From assembly GCA_002455425.1 (NCBI GenBank), contig DKKT01000071.1, forward strand, positions 1 to 58,529: a DNA stretch of 58,529 nucleotides, read 5' to 3'. The translations under genes were made by a program, and so were the position numbers. Positions 17,194-25,670 of this stretch are shown piece by piece. The notes beneath the pieces are model-generated. The model searched no databases and had not been told where the DNA came from. It saw only the letters and a list, made by a program, of their open reading frames with translations. The stretch's first letter is position 1. Every line of letters starts with the position of its first letter. Origin of the DNA: Chthonomonas sp. UBA6659 (GTDB lineage: Bacteria > Armatimonadota > Fimbriimonadia > Fimbriimonadales > Fimbriimonadaceae).

Positions 17194-18087
17194 ATGCATT
17201 CCCTCGACGAGCAGATTCAGAGCTTTCTCGACCATCTCGCCGCGACGCGATCGCCCAACACCGTCCGCAGTTACGGGGTCGATCTCGCCCAACTCGCCGA
17301 AATCGTCCAGGATGCCTGGCCCGACCCCGAGGCGCTGCGTCGATATCTCCGACGGTATGGGGTGACGCCACCGACCCGGGCACGGAAGCTCTCTTCGCTT
17401 CGCAGCTTCTGCCGATATCTGCGACGAGCCGGACAACTCGACCACGACCCGACCGAGAGCCTCGATGCGCCCATCCGTCGCCGCCGCCTGCCCAAGGCGA
17501 TCAGCCAACATCAGGCGACCGAATTGCTCGATCAGCCCGACGTCGGTCGATCGCCGTTGCGCGACCGCGCGATGTTGGAGTTGCTCTACGGGGCCGGGCT
17601 TCGGGCGGCGGAGCTCGTTCGGGTTCGCCTCGACGATCTCGATCTCGTCGAGGGATCGGTGCGCGTCGTCGGCAAGGGCTCAAAGGAGCGGGTCGCCCTC
17701 TTCGGTGAGACCTGTGCCGACGCGATCCGAGCTTACATAGGCCGCGAACGAGGGGCGGGGGACGAAGCGACGCTGTTTCTGAACCCGGAGCGTCGTCCTC
17801 TCTCGACTCGGACGATCCAGAACGTTCTCAAGCGGTGGGCGCTGGGGGCCGGCCTCCCAGCCGACGTCTCCCCCCATACGCTCCGCCACAGCTTCGCGAC
17901 CCACCTCTTGGATGGCGGCGCGGACCTGAAGTCGGTCCAGCAACTGCTCGGCCACGAGTCGCTCGCGACAACCCAGATCTACACCCACATCAGTGTCGAA
18001 CGCCTTCGGGAGGCCGTCCTCAAGGCCCACCCCAAGGCCCACCCCAAGGCTCGCCCCGATCGGGCGGCCGGTACACTGGACCCATGA
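17194..18087 (+). CDS. xerC: XerC/XerD-type tyrosine recombinase
   Basis: 297 residues. The N-terminal SAM-like core-binding domain (about 1-90) has SPNTVRSYGVDLAQL. The catalytic domain has R137 (GAGLRAAEL), K161 (GKGSK), H228-xx-R231 (SPHTLRHSFATHLL), H254 (LLGHESLATTQIYTH) and nucleophile Y263. Length and lack of insertions fit the chromosome-dimer-resolution enzymes rather than a phage integrase. The start ATG 17194 fits the Xer N-terminus; the frame upstream overlaps the divergent operon. The C-terminus carries a short KAHP repeat. The stop overlaps the peptidase start (ATGA). Confidence 0.9.
   Translation: MHSLDEQIQSFLDHLAATRSPNTVRSYGVDLAQLAEIVQDAWPDPEALRRYLRRYGVTPPTRARKLSSLRSFCRYLRRAGQLDHDPTESLDAPIRRRRLPKAISQHQATELLDQPDVGRSPLRDRAMLELLYGAGLRAAELVRVRLDDLDLVEGSVRVVGKGSKERVALFGETCADAIRAYIGRERGAGDEATLFLNPERRPLSTRTIQNVLKRWALGAGLPADVSPHTLRHSFATHLLDGGADLKSVQQLLGHESLATTQIYTHISVERLREAVLKAHPKAHPKARPDRAAGTLDP
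18022..18057 (+). repeat. 12-bp tandem repeat at the 3' end of xerC
   Basis: Two identical AAGGCCCACCCC units and a third with two changes (AAGGCTCGCCCC) encode KAHP, KAHP, KARP after the catalytic domain. The length is a multiple of three, so the frame is kept; copy number could vary between strains. Confidence 0.8.
18072..18077 (+). promoter_or_regulatory. -10-like hexamer before the M24 peptidase
   Basis: TACACT ends 6 nt before ATG 18084, inside the last codons of xerC. It could give an internal leaderless transcript of the peptidase gene. No -35 was identified. Confidence 0.3.
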
Positions 18088-19184
18088 CCGCCACCCACGC
18101 CGGACAACGCCTCGACCGCCTCGCCGCCGTTCTCGAACGCGAGGGGATCGACGCGATCTTTCTGTCGTCGCCGATCAGTATGGGCTACCTCCAGGGCTTT
18201 TTCGAAGGGGGCGGTGAGCGATTCCTGACCTTGGCGCTCCATCGCGACGGACGGGTTCGGATGATCGGTCCCGCGCTCTCGGCGGTACAGGCCGGCCGCT
18301 GCGGGATCGCCGATGTCCGCGCGTGGCGCGACGGCGAGGACCCGATGGTGCATGTGGCCGAACTCGCGATGGACTGGAACTTGCGGAGCGCCGTCATCGC
18401 AGTCGACGACGACATGCCTGCGTCTTACGTCCTCGCGTTGCAGAACGCGCTTCCGGCCGCTCTCTTTCGGACTGGACAGTCGGTGCTTTCCGAGCTGATG
18501 TGGGTCAAGGACGAGGCGGAGCTCGACCTCATGCGGCGGGCCGGAGCGATCGCCGACGAGTCGCTCGCTGCCGCGCTCGAAGCGCTTCGCCCCGGCGTGA
18601 CCGAGATCGAGATCGAACGCGTGCTGAGCACCGAAATGCGACGCCGGGGCGCGACGCCTTCCTTCGCGATCGTCGCTACCGGAGCCAACGCTGCCGAACC
18701 TCATCATCATTCCGATGAGACTCAGACCAAGGCCGGCGATGTGGTGATCCTGGACTTCGGCTGTAACCTGGGAGGCTACCTAAGCGACATCACGCGGACT
18801 GTGGCGCTCGGAGACCCCGGCGAGGAAGTGCGCAAGGTCTACGGCATCGTCTACTGCGCGTTTATGGCTGCCCGCCATGCGATTCGGCCTGGAGTACCGT
18901 CCGAGGAAGTCGATCGACACGCGCGCAAAGTGATCGCCGATTCCGGCTACGGTGAGTTCTTCATCCACCGGACCGGGCACGGGATCGGGATGCGCGTTCA
19001 CGAGGAGCCTTACATCATCGAGGGAAACACGACGGCGCTCGTGCCGGGCAACTGCTTTTCGGTCGAGCCGGGCATCTACATGCCCGGTCGGTTCGGGGTC
19101 CGTATCGAGAACATCGTCACCGTGACGACGGACGGGCACGAGAGCCTGAACGCCGAACCCTCGTCCGAAATCGTGATCGTCTAG
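18084..19184 (+). CDS. M24 family metallopeptidase, Xaa-Pro aminopeptidase type
   Basis: 366 residues. An N-terminal creatinase-like domain (1-140) precedes the pita-bread catalytic domain. The five metal ligands are in place: D224 (ILDFGC), D235 (LSDITR), H299 (HRTGHGIG), E328 (SVEPGIY) and E342 (RIENIV). Such cytoplasmic enzymes remove the N-terminal residue before proline. The start ATG 18084 overlaps the xerC stop. It converges with the TPR gene, sharing a CTAG that provides both stops. Confidence 0.92.
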   Translation: MTATHAGQRLDRLAAVLEREGIDAIFLSSPISMGYLQGFFEGGGERFLTLALHRDGRVRMIGPALSAVQAGRCGIADVRAWRDGEDPMVHVAELAMDWNLRSAVIAVDDDMPASYVLALQNALPAALFRTGQSVLSELMWVKDEAELDLMRRAGAIADESLAAALEALRPGVTEIEIERVLSTEMRRRGATPSFAIVATGANAAEPHHHSDETQTKAGDVVILDFGCNLGGYLSDITRTVALGDPGEEVRKVYGIVYCAFMAARHAIRPGVPSEEVDRHARKVIADSGYGEFFIHRTGHGIGMRVHEEPYIIEGNTTALVPGNCFSVEPGIYMPGRFGVRIENIVTVTTDGHESLNAEPSSEIVIV

Positions 19185-20101
19185 GACGCGCGCATTCGGG
19201 TGATCTCTTCGCCGGCGATCGCGTGGTGTGGATCGAACTCAAGCGCCGCGCGAAACGATGCTTGTGCTCCGTTTTCGTCGCCAAGCCGCCGAAGCGCGAT
19301 CCCGAGATAGGCGTGGGCATCCGCGTACTTCGGATTCACGTCGAGAGCCGCGCGAAACGCCTCCGTGGCCGCCGACACCGCGTCGGTCTGCAAGAGCGCC
19401 TGTCCATATCGGCACTGGATGTCGGCGTAGCGCGGTGCCAGGCGAAGTGCAGCCTCATACTCCTGGAGGGCTTCGTGCCAGTGCCGGTCCCGCGCAAAGC
19501 CGTCGGCGATCTTGGCGTGGGCGTTTGCGTCGTCGGAAACCTGAACGGCCATGGCGCGTAGGTTCGAGATTCCCCGGTCGGTATCGCCCGACCGGAACGC
19601 CTGAAGCGCCGATTCGTAGCGATCGCCACGGAGGTTCGAGTCGCGTCCGACGGCCTGAGCGACCCGCTTGAGACCCTCGTCGATTCTGCCGTCCAGACAC
19701 CAGAGAATGCCCTGATGGAGAATCGCGAGCGCGTAGTTCGGGTTGAGTCGCAGCGAGGTCTCGATCGATTCGATCTGTTTCGCCGTGTCGCCCAAGCCTT
19801 GGTAGGTCAAAGCCAGCTGGAGGCGCAGGTCAGGGTAGTTCGGGTGGATTTCTATCGCGGCGAGCAAGTGCTCGAGCGCGGGACCGAACTGCTCGCGCGC
19901 GAGGGCGCTCTGCCCCAGATGCGCGTGGCTTTCGGCGATGTAGAAACGGGCAAGCCGCACCATCGCCGGATCGGCACCGGCCTCGAGGCACGCCTCGAAT
20001 CCTCCGATCGCATCGGCATAATCGCCTTGATCGTAAGCCTTGATCGCGCGATCGTAGGCTTCGTCTTTACCGAAACCGAACCACTTTCCCACCAGTGCCA
20101 T
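19181..20101 (-). CDS. Tetratricopeptide repeat protein
   Basis: 306 residues made largely of TPR units, for example AYDQGDYADAIGGFEACLEAG, LRLNPNYALAILHQGILWC and AYLGIALRRLGDENGAQASF. About seven repeats can be discerned. There is no signal peptide, so a cytoplasmic scaffold is likely. It is the last gene of an apparent HD-GYP/PilZ/TPR operon, one base after the PilZ stop, which links it to c-di-GMP signalling by context only. Confidence 0.82.
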   Translation of the reverse strand: MALVGKWFGFGKDEAYDRAIKAYDQGDYADAIGGFEACLEAGADPAMVRLARFYIAESHAHLGQSALAREQFGPALEHLLAAIEIHPNYPDLRLQLALTYQGLGDTAKQIESIETSLRLNPNYALAILHQGILWCLDGRIDEGLKRVAQAVGRDSNLRGDRYESALQAFRSGDTDRGISNLRAMAVQVSDDANAHAKIADGFARDRHWHEALQEYEAALRLAPRYADIQCRYGQALLQTDAVSAATEAFRAALDVNPKYADAHAYLGIALRRLGDENGAQASFRAALEFDPHHAIAGEEITRMRAS

Positions 20102-20102
20102 G

Positions 20103-20453
20103 TCAGATCAGCCTCTCGCCTTGTCGGCGAAACACGTCATGGATGTAATCGACGAGCGTCACGCAGTCCTCCTTCGAAGCGGGCAGGAACCGGTAACCGA
20201 CGGCGTAGAGATCGTTCCCTACGGGTTCGCAGTATCGCACCTCGATGTCGGCATGGATGGTCGGTGCGCCGCCTTGCCCGATCACGATCTCACAGCGCTC
20301 ACCGGTTTGGCATGAGCGGCGTGTTCGCAGTTGAAGCCCGCCGAGACTGATGTCGACGACGACGGCAGGGACGTGGTCTCCCTCGACGCGGATCACGGCG
20401 TACTCGAGGATCTCGAATCGGAAGTGCTGGCGTAGATCGGCAGTCTTTTTCAT
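20103..20453 (-). CDS. PilZ domain protein, predicted c-di-GMP receptor
   Basis: 116 residues, a stand-alone PilZ domain. The N-terminal RQHFR fits the RxxxR c-di-GMP-binding motif and DISLGG fits the (D/N)xSxxG motif about 25 residues later, so ligand binding should be intact. I chose ATG 20453; a GTG one codon earlier is possible. It lies just after the HD-GYP gene stop and one base before the TPR gene, so receptor and c-di-GMP hydrolase appear to be co-transcribed. Confidence 0.9.
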   Translation of the reverse strand: MKKTADLRQHFRFEILEYAVIRVEGDHVPAVVVDISLGGLQLRTRRSCQTGERCEIVIGQGGAPTIHADIEVRYCEPVGNDLYAVGYRFLPASKEDCVTLVDYIHDVFRRQGERLI

Positions 20454-20458
20454 CACGG

Positions 20459-22771
20459 TTAGGCGGCTCGGGAGAACTCGAAGTCCTCATCCGTATCATC
20501 GGTCAGGATGCCGTTCCTCAGTATGATTTCGGCGAAGATCTCGACGATCCCGCCATCGATCCTCAGCTTGCGGGCGTCCTCCCTGAGGATGTCGAGGGCA
20601 CGCTCGATCGTCATTCCCGTACGGTAGGCCCGCGTCGAGGTGAGCGCATCGAAGACGTCGGCGACCGTCGCGATCCGGACGAGGAGGGGGATCTGGTCGC
20701 CGACCAGTCCGTCCGGATAGCCCGTTCCGTCGAGGCGCTCGTGGTGCCAACGGACGATCGGGGCGCAGTCGCGGAACCTCGGGATCCCCTCGACCATCCG
20801 AAATCCGACGTCAGGGTGGCTCTGGATCGCCTCGAACTCCTCGGGCGTGAGACCACTCGGTTTCGTGAGAATCGCATCGGGCACGCCGATCTTCCCGACG
20901 TCGTGAATGAGGGTGCCCATTTCCAGCGCTCTCAGGTCCATGGCGGGCAGATCGAGACGGCGACCGATCATCAGGCTGTACTCCTTCACGCGTTCGGAGT
21001 GCCCCGCGGTATACGGATCCTTGGCCTCGACCGCCTTGACCAGCGTGTGGACCATGGCTTCCAAGGTTCCTTCGAGTTCGGCGTTGGTTTGGCTGAGCAA
21101 TCGGTTCTTGCTCAAAACCTCTTTGTTCTTCTCGTGAAGTTGCTTGCGCGCAAGCACCGTCCGCGTGATGTCGAGGGCGAAGCAAAGCATGTGTTGCAGC
21201 GAACGGTCCTCACGGAACACGGGAACGCCACGGCACTCGACGTAGCGCGTGGATTCGCCGCCCAAAAGCCGGAATTGAACAACGAAGGCGCGGTGTTGGG
21301 ACTCCGCTTCCCCGATTTCAGTCAGGACGCGATCGCGATCCTCGTCGTGCAGCGTACGCTCGAGGGCATCCTCGCGCGACTCGCCGCCGTCGACGGCGAT
21401 CAGCGCGTCCCATGCCGGGTTGGAAAACGTGCATTGGCGGTCCGACCAGGTGAAGAGCCCGATCGGAAGTCCCTCCACCAACCGTCCGTGCGCCCGTTCT
21501 TGCTTGCTGTTGGTCTCGAGGGCCTCGATCAACTCTTGTTGCTGAGCCGCGGTCTTGCGAATCAGGACCAGGGCGACGAACGCCACCCCCGCCGCGACGA
21601 GGCAGACGGAGAGCAGCCAGGTCGAGCGCGATTCGAGACGGCGAACCGTTTCAGCGCGACGCTGCTGGTAGCCGGCGTAGTCACTCTGGACGACCTCGAT
21701 GATTGAACGAAGGGCGCCGCGCGCTTCCGCGCCGCCGGCGAGGATGGCATCGCTTCGGCGCGCGATGCGATCGGCAAGCCAACTCTTCCCGGCGTTCCGC
21801 GCATCGGCCTGGAGGCGAGCGACCTGGGCGGGGGTTGCCTTGTCGGCGATCAGGATCGCATCGATCTGATCCCGAATCGCGCCCATGTGCCGCTTTTGAC
21901 CCGCAAGTTCGCCTTCGGTTTGGAGATCCTTCATCGAGGCCAAGTGGCCGAGAATGCCCGAGACCACGATCGTCCCGACAAGGGCGTACAGACTCATCTC
22001 GAAGGCGAGACTGCGCACAAAACTGCTGGAGAATGACTCGGCCAGTCGCCGGTGCCGCTGGCCTTTGCCGGGTAGCAGCCTCTGCGTGATCAAGAAGGCG
22101 AAGAGGCCGCTCAGAACCAAGAGCAAGCCGAATACGAGCCAGCCCTCGCGAACGATCGCCTCTTCCTGACCGATCACCGTATCGTAGAGTCGGTCGATAC
22201 CAAGAACGGCAACCGTCCGTCCTTCCGCGTTCTTGATCGGCGCGTACGCGCTGATGAACGTCCCCCAACGGTCACGGTAGGGCTCCTGCTCCACCATCGG
22301 CACCCCAGATTCGTAGCACTGGATCGCAGTGGCAGAAATCTCGGGATATGGGTCGAGCAGATAGGCCTTGTCGTCCTGTCCGTCGCCGTCGGCATCCCCG
22401 GCCGGGGTCGGGTCGAGGACGAAAACAAAACCGGACGGTGCCTTCCGAACGGTGTACACGAACTTGATGTCCGTCGTGAGTTGAAGCACCCGGCCAAGGT
22501 CTTCGATCTGGTCGCGATAGGCTTCGGAGTGCTGTTCGGCCTTATCGTCCAACGCCTCATGCGCGCTCGGGTCGACTTCGAGGGCGACGATCTGGGCAAG
22601 GGTCAGCAGCTCGGACTTGGTGCCGGTTCGAAGCGACTCCCGGGCTCGGAAGACCTGGATCCATACGACCGAAGCGCTGAGGACCGTGAAAGTGATCGTC
22701 AGCAAGAGCCAAAACCGGAGCCCTACCCACGTCGATCGATGGCGCATGACTGTCGTGCCAATGCATTTCAT
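20459..22771 (-). CDS. Membrane sensor c-di-GMP phosphodiesterase (PAS, HD-GYP)
   Basis: About 770 residues. An N-terminal membrane helix is followed by an extracytoplasmic sensor region holding an EF-hand-like loop (DADGDGQDD). More helices follow near 210-225, 250-270 and 385-405, then a PAS-like domain (LPIGLFTWSDRQCTFSNPAW) and a C-terminal HD-GYP domain. HD-GYP has H623-D624 in IHDVGKIG and the GYP signature in LDGTGYPDGL, so hydrolysis of c-di-GMP is expected. The start ATG 22771 follows AAGG by 5 nt; GTG 22777 and ATG 22747 are alternatives. The operon continues with PilZ and TPR genes. Confidence 0.9.
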   Translation of the reverse strand: MKCIGTTVMRHRSTWVGLRFWLLLTITFTVLSASVVWIQVFRARESLRTGTKSELLTLAQIVALEVDPSAHEALDDKAEQHSEAYRDQIEDLGRVLQLTTDIKFVYTVRKAPSGFVFVLDPTPAGDADGDGQDDKAYLLDPYPEISATAIQCYESGVPMVEQEPYRDRWGTFISAYAPIKNAEGRTVAVLGIDRLYDTVIGQEEAIVREGWLVFGLLLVLSGLFAFLITQRLLPGKGQRHRRLAESFSSSFVRSLAFEMSLYALVGTIVVSGILGHLASMKDLQTEGELAGQKRHMGAIRDQIDAILIADKATPAQVARLQADARNAGKSWLADRIARRSDAILAGGAEARGALRSIIEVVQSDYAGYQQRRAETVRRLESRSTWLLSVCLVAAGVAFVALVLIRKTAAQQQELIEALETNSKQERAHGRLVEGLPIGLFTWSDRQCTFSNPAWDALIAVDGGESREDALERTLHDEDRDRVLTEIGEAESQHRAFVVQFRLLGGESTRYVECRGVPVFREDRSLQHMLCFALDITRTVLARKQLHEKNKEVLSKNRLLSQTNAELEGTLEAMVHTLVKAVEAKDPYTAGHSERVKEYSLMIGRRLDLPAMDLRALEMGTLIHDVGKIGVPDAILTKPSGLTPEEFEAIQSHPDVGFRMVEGIPRFRDCAPIVRWHHERLDGTGYPDGLVGDQIPLLVRIATVADVFDALTSTRAYRTGMTIERALDILREDARKLRIDGGIVEIFAEIILRNGILTDDTDEDFEFSRAA

Positions 22772-22849
22772 CGGCACCTTGTGAGGGCTTCTTCATCAAA
22801 TTCACGTTCAGTCTTGAACATGAGCGACTCACTGTGCGGCATCTTGCGT

Positions 22850-22868
22850 GATGATGCTCTAGATCATC
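22850..22868. promoter_or_regulatory. Inverted repeat in the HD-GYP / dCMP deaminase divergent region
   Basis: GATGAT and ATCATC flank GCTCTAG, a compact near-palindrome about 80 bp upstream of the HD-GYP start. It could be a regulator site; nothing identifies the protein. Confidence 0.3.
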
Positions 22869-22908
22869 CAGGAATCGTAACGCGCGGGTTCCGCATCTCG
22901 ATCAAGAG

Positions 22909-22950
22909 CCTTCGGTGTCCCTCCATCTCCGGGGCGGAGATTCCGGGATA
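22909..22950 (+). repeat. 42-bp direct repeat, copy 1
   Basis: Copy 1 of a perfect 42-bp direct repeat beginning CCTTCGGTGTCC and ending ATTCCGGGATA. It contains ATCTCC-GGGGC-GGAGAT, a 6-bp hairpin with a 5-nt loop. A 22-bp GC-rich spacer separates it from copy 2. Confidence 0.9.
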
Positions 22951-22972
22951 GCGGCGGGGAGCCGGGGTCTCC

Positions 22973-23014
22973 CCTTCGGTGTCCCTCCATCTCCGGGGCG
23001 GAGATTCCGGGATA
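22973..23014 (+). repeat. 42-bp direct repeat, copy 2
   Basis: Identical to copy 1 and 64 bp downstream. Its last bases join the following AT to form GATAAT (23011-23016), a -10-like hexamer that ends 6 nt before the GTG start of the dCMP deaminase gene. Copy 1 lacks this hexamer because a different base pair follows it. Confidence 0.9.
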
Positions 23015-23022
23015 ATCAGGGT

Positions 23023-23493
23023 GTGCAGGATCGTCCGAGCTGGGACTCCTATTTCATCCAAATCGCGCACCTCGTCAAGACCCGCGCGACATGTCCGCGA
23101 CGCCAAGTCGGTGCCGTCATCGTGCGGGAGCGGCGCATTCTGGCCACGGGCTACAACGGCGCGCCGCGGGGCCTCCCCCACTGTCCAGCCGGCGGGCCTG
23201 AGCACGACTGGCCGGTAGGCTGCCTCCGGGCGGGCCACTGCATCCGCTCGCTTCATGCCGAGCAGAATGCCCTCCTTCAGGCCGCGATGATCGGAGTGTC
23301 GTGCGACAGTGCGACCATCTACGTCACCTGCCAGCCCTGCAACACGTGCGCCAAGATGATCCTCAACGCCGGAATCGCGAAAGTGATTTACGAAGGCGAT
23401 TACCCCGACGACTTTTCGCTCGAACTCTTCCGCGAGGCGAACCTCGACGTCTTTCGCTACCGTGCGGGCGTCTTGGAAAAAGTAGAGGCATGA
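23023..23493 (+). CDS. dCMP deaminase (ComEB-like)
   Basis: 156 residues. The cytidine/deoxycytidylate deaminase zinc site is complete: H78-A-E80 in LHAEQNAL, and C106-xx-C109 in CQPCNTCAK. The N-terminal part (CPRRQVGAVIVRERRILATGYNGAPRGLPHC) is typical of the dCMP deaminase branch, which makes dUMP for dTTP synthesis. The start is GTG 23023, where similarity begins; the frame continues upstream through the 42-bp repeats but gives no sensible protein there. No Shine-Dalgarno is present. Confidence 0.88.
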   Translation: MQDRPSWDSYFIQIAHLVKTRATCPRRQVGAVIVRERRILATGYNGAPRGLPHCPAGGPEHDWPVGCLRAGHCIRSLHAEQNALLQAAMIGVSCDSATIYVTCQPCNTCAKMILNAGIAKVIYEGDYPDDFSLELFREANLDVFRYRAGVLEKVEA

Positions 23494-23515
23494 TCGCGAT
23501 TCCCGGAGACCCTGC

Positions 23516-24553
23516 ATGATCGACGGGTTGCTGGCCGCATCCCAAGGCAAGCTCCTGGAGGGTTTTCGCGCATCGCTCCTGACGGGTGCGATCGCTGTGC
23601 TCATCAGCTGGCTTCTCACGCCGTGGGTGCGCAAGCTCGCGTTTCGCTACGGGGCGGTCGATGACCCGAAACGGGACGATCGGCGTGTCCACAAGGAGCC
23701 TCTGCCGCGATGGGGAGGCATGGCCATCTTCGGCGGTATCGTCGCGGCGGTCGCTGCGATCCTCCCGTTCGCCTACCCTTATCAACCCTTCCCGCCCTAT
23801 GTGCTCGGGCTGTTCGGGGTGGGAGCACTGATCGTCGTCGTCGGTGCTCTCGACGACCTCTACCAATTCAGCGCGAAGGTGCAGCTCCTGTTCCTGGTGC
23901 TTGCGGGTGTCGTCATCCAGTTCATTTTCGAGGGCTCGAGCAGGGTCCAGATCGCGGGCATCAATTGGCCGCTCTTTTCGACGGGAGGCGATTGGGTCCC
24001 GTTCGGACTGTGGGCGATCCCGGTCACGGCGTTCTACCTGTTCGTGATCACGAAGACGATGGACACGATCGACGGCATCGACGGGCTCGCCTCGGGCATT
24101 TCCGCGATCGCCGGCGGCACCTTGAGCGTCATCGCGACCTACGAAGGGCAGCCCCGCGTCGCGATCATCGCTGCGGCCGTTGCTGGGGCGGCGATCGGGT
24201 TTCTGCGCCACAACTACAACCCCGCCAAGATCATCATGGGGACCGGCGGCGCCCAGCTTTTCGGGTTCCTTCTCGGGTGCCTCAGCATCGTCGGGGCGAT
24301 GAAAACCGCCGCCGCGATGGCGATCATCGTCCCGATGCTGGTCTTCGGCATTCCCCTTCTCGACGCCGTTCAAGTCGTCATTCGGCGCAAAATCAGCGGT
24401 GTGCCGATCACTCAAGCCGACAAGCGTCACATCCACCACCAGCTTCTGGACAAGGGGCTCTCGCAACGTCAGGCCGTGTGGGTGCTCTACGCCGCCGCCC
24501 TCATGCTCTCCGGAGCCCTGGTGTTCCTCGTGAAGGTCTATGGCACGCCGTAA
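23516..24553 (+). CDS. WecA/TagO-like undecaprenyl-phosphate sugar-1-phosphate transferase
   Basis: 345 residues with about ten membrane helices. It has the family's Asp-rich motifs: RRVHKEPLPRWGGMAIF (N-terminal), a GALDDLYQ motif near 118 and NTIDGIDG-like MDTIDGIDGLA near 182-190, plus a late ITQADKRHIHHQLL stretch that fits the WecA/TagO/RgpG branch rather than MraY. It would load HexNAc-1-P onto undecaprenyl phosphate at the inner membrane to start a surface polymer. The start ATG 23516 follows GGAGA. Its 3' end overlaps the epimerase gene by 14 bp. Confidence 0.9.
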   Translation: MIDGLLAASQGKLLEGFRASLLTGAIAVLISWLLTPWVRKLAFRYGAVDDPKRDDRRVHKEPLPRWGGMAIFGGIVAAVAAILPFAYPYQPFPPYVLGLFGVGALIVVVGALDDLYQFSAKVQLLFLVLAGVVIQFIFEGSSRVQIAGINWPLFSTGGDWVPFGLWAIPVTAFYLFVITKTMDTIDGIDGLASGISAIAGGTLSVIATYEGQPRVAIIAAAVAGAAIGFLRHNYNPAKIIMGTGGAQLFGFLLGCLSIVGAMKTAAAMAIIVPMLVFGIPLLDAVQVVIRRKISGVPITQADKRHIHHQLLDKGLSQRQAVWVLYAAALMLSGALVFLVKVYGTP

Positions 24554-25670
24554 GATCGCCTGTGTCGTGGGCACCCGGCCCGATGCGATCAAGACCGCGC
24601 CGGTCGTGCTCGAGCTCCGCCGACACCCTGACGTGGAGACCCTCCTCCTCGCGACCGGTCAGCACCGCGAGATGCTTGCGCAGGCGTTGGGTGCGTTTGG
24701 GCTGACACCCGATCGCGACCTCGACATCATGCAACATGGGCAGAGCCTAGCCCAGGTTACCGAGCGCTCATTGTCGGGGCTGGATGAGCTGTTTGCCGAG
24801 ATCCAGCCGGACCTCGTTCTCGCCCAGGGCGACACCACGACGACCTTCGTTGCCGGCCTTGCCGCCTTCTACCGCAAAGTCCCGTTCGGGCATATCGAGG
24901 CCGGACTCCGGACCGATACGATCTGGAACCCGTTTCCGGAAGAGTTCAACCGGCGTGCCGTCGGGCTGTTTGCGGCGCTCCACTTCGCGCCCACGCCTTG
25001 GGCGGCAGAGAATCTGCGCCGCGAAGGCGTCGCCGATGAAACCCTCTTCGTCACCGGTAACACCGGGATCGACGCGGTACTGGACGTCGCACGGAGGGGC
25101 ACCGAAGTCTGGTTTCCAGACGAATCGCGCCGCATCCTCCTCCTCACGACGCATCGTCGCGAAAACTGGGGTGAACCTCAGAAGGCGATTGCCGAAGCCG
25201 CGCGCGACGTCCTTGAGACGGTCCCGGACACGATCCTCGTCGTGCCGATGCACCGCAATCCTCAGGTGCGCGAGGTCCTGGAGCAGGTCCTCGGGGATCA
25301 CCCACGGGTATCGCTCATCGAGCCGCCCGACTATCCCTCGTTCGCCACGCTCCTCGCCCGCAGCGACCTGATTCTCACCGACTCGGGCGGCATCCAGGAG
25401 GAAGCGCCCGCCTTTGGCAAGCCGGTGCTCGTGCTCCGCACGACGACGGAGCGGCCCGAAGGGATCGAAACCGGGAACGCACGTCTCGTCGGCACGGACC
25501 GCGATGTGATTCGTAACCAGGCGGTCTGGCTCTTGACGGACCCGAAGGCGTACGCGGCGATGGCCCAGGCGCGCAACCCATACGGCGACGGTCGGGCCGC
25601 GCCCCGCATTCGCTACGAGGCCCTGCGCTTGCTTGGCGTCGCAAGCCCGGAGGAAGTCGCTTGGGCGTGA
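24540..25670 (+). CDS. wecB: UDP-N-acetylglucosamine 2-epimerase (non-hydrolysing)
   Basis: 376 residues. Family motifs include GTRPDAIKTAPVV at the N-terminus, ATGQHREML, LAQGDTTTTF, HIEAGLRT, TTHRRENWG and the late LTDSGGIQEEAPAFGKPVLVLR. It interconverts UDP-GlcNAc and UDP-ManNAc in the cytoplasm. It overlaps both the transferase upstream and uppP downstream, so the three are one translational unit feeding a ManNAc-containing envelope polymer (inference). Confidence 0.95.
   Translation: MARRKIACVVGTRPDAIKTAPVVLELRRHPDVETLLLATGQHREMLAQALGAFGLTPDRDLDIMQHGQSLAQVTERSLSGLDELFAEIQPDLVLAQGDTTTTFVAGLAAFYRKVPFGHIEAGLRTDTIWNPFPEEFNRRAVGLFAALHFAPTPWAAENLRREGVADETLFVTGNTGIDAVLDVARRGTEVWFPDESRRILLLTTHRRENWGEPQKAIAEAARDVLETVPDTILVVPMHRNPQVREVLEQVLGDHPRVSLIEPPDYPSFATLLARSDLILTDSGGIQEEAPAFGKPVLVLRTTTERPEGIETGNARLVGTDRDVIRNQAVWLLTDPKAYAAMAQARNPYGDGRAAPRIRYEALRLLGVASPEEVAWA

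Noticed and set aside
17194..18087. Tyrosine recombinase as a phage or island integrase
   Set aside because: Length, motif spacing and neighbours fit a chromosomal XerC/D; no att-like repeats or phage genes were seen.
22909..23014. Direct repeats as a CRISPR array
   Set aside because: There are only two units with one 22-bp spacer, the repeat is 42 bp, and no cas genes are present.
23363..24592. 409-residue minus-strand frame opposite the WecA-like gene
   Set aside because: Its composition (His/Asp/Arg-rich) is that of a complementary-strand artefact, and the plus-strand gene has clear motifs.
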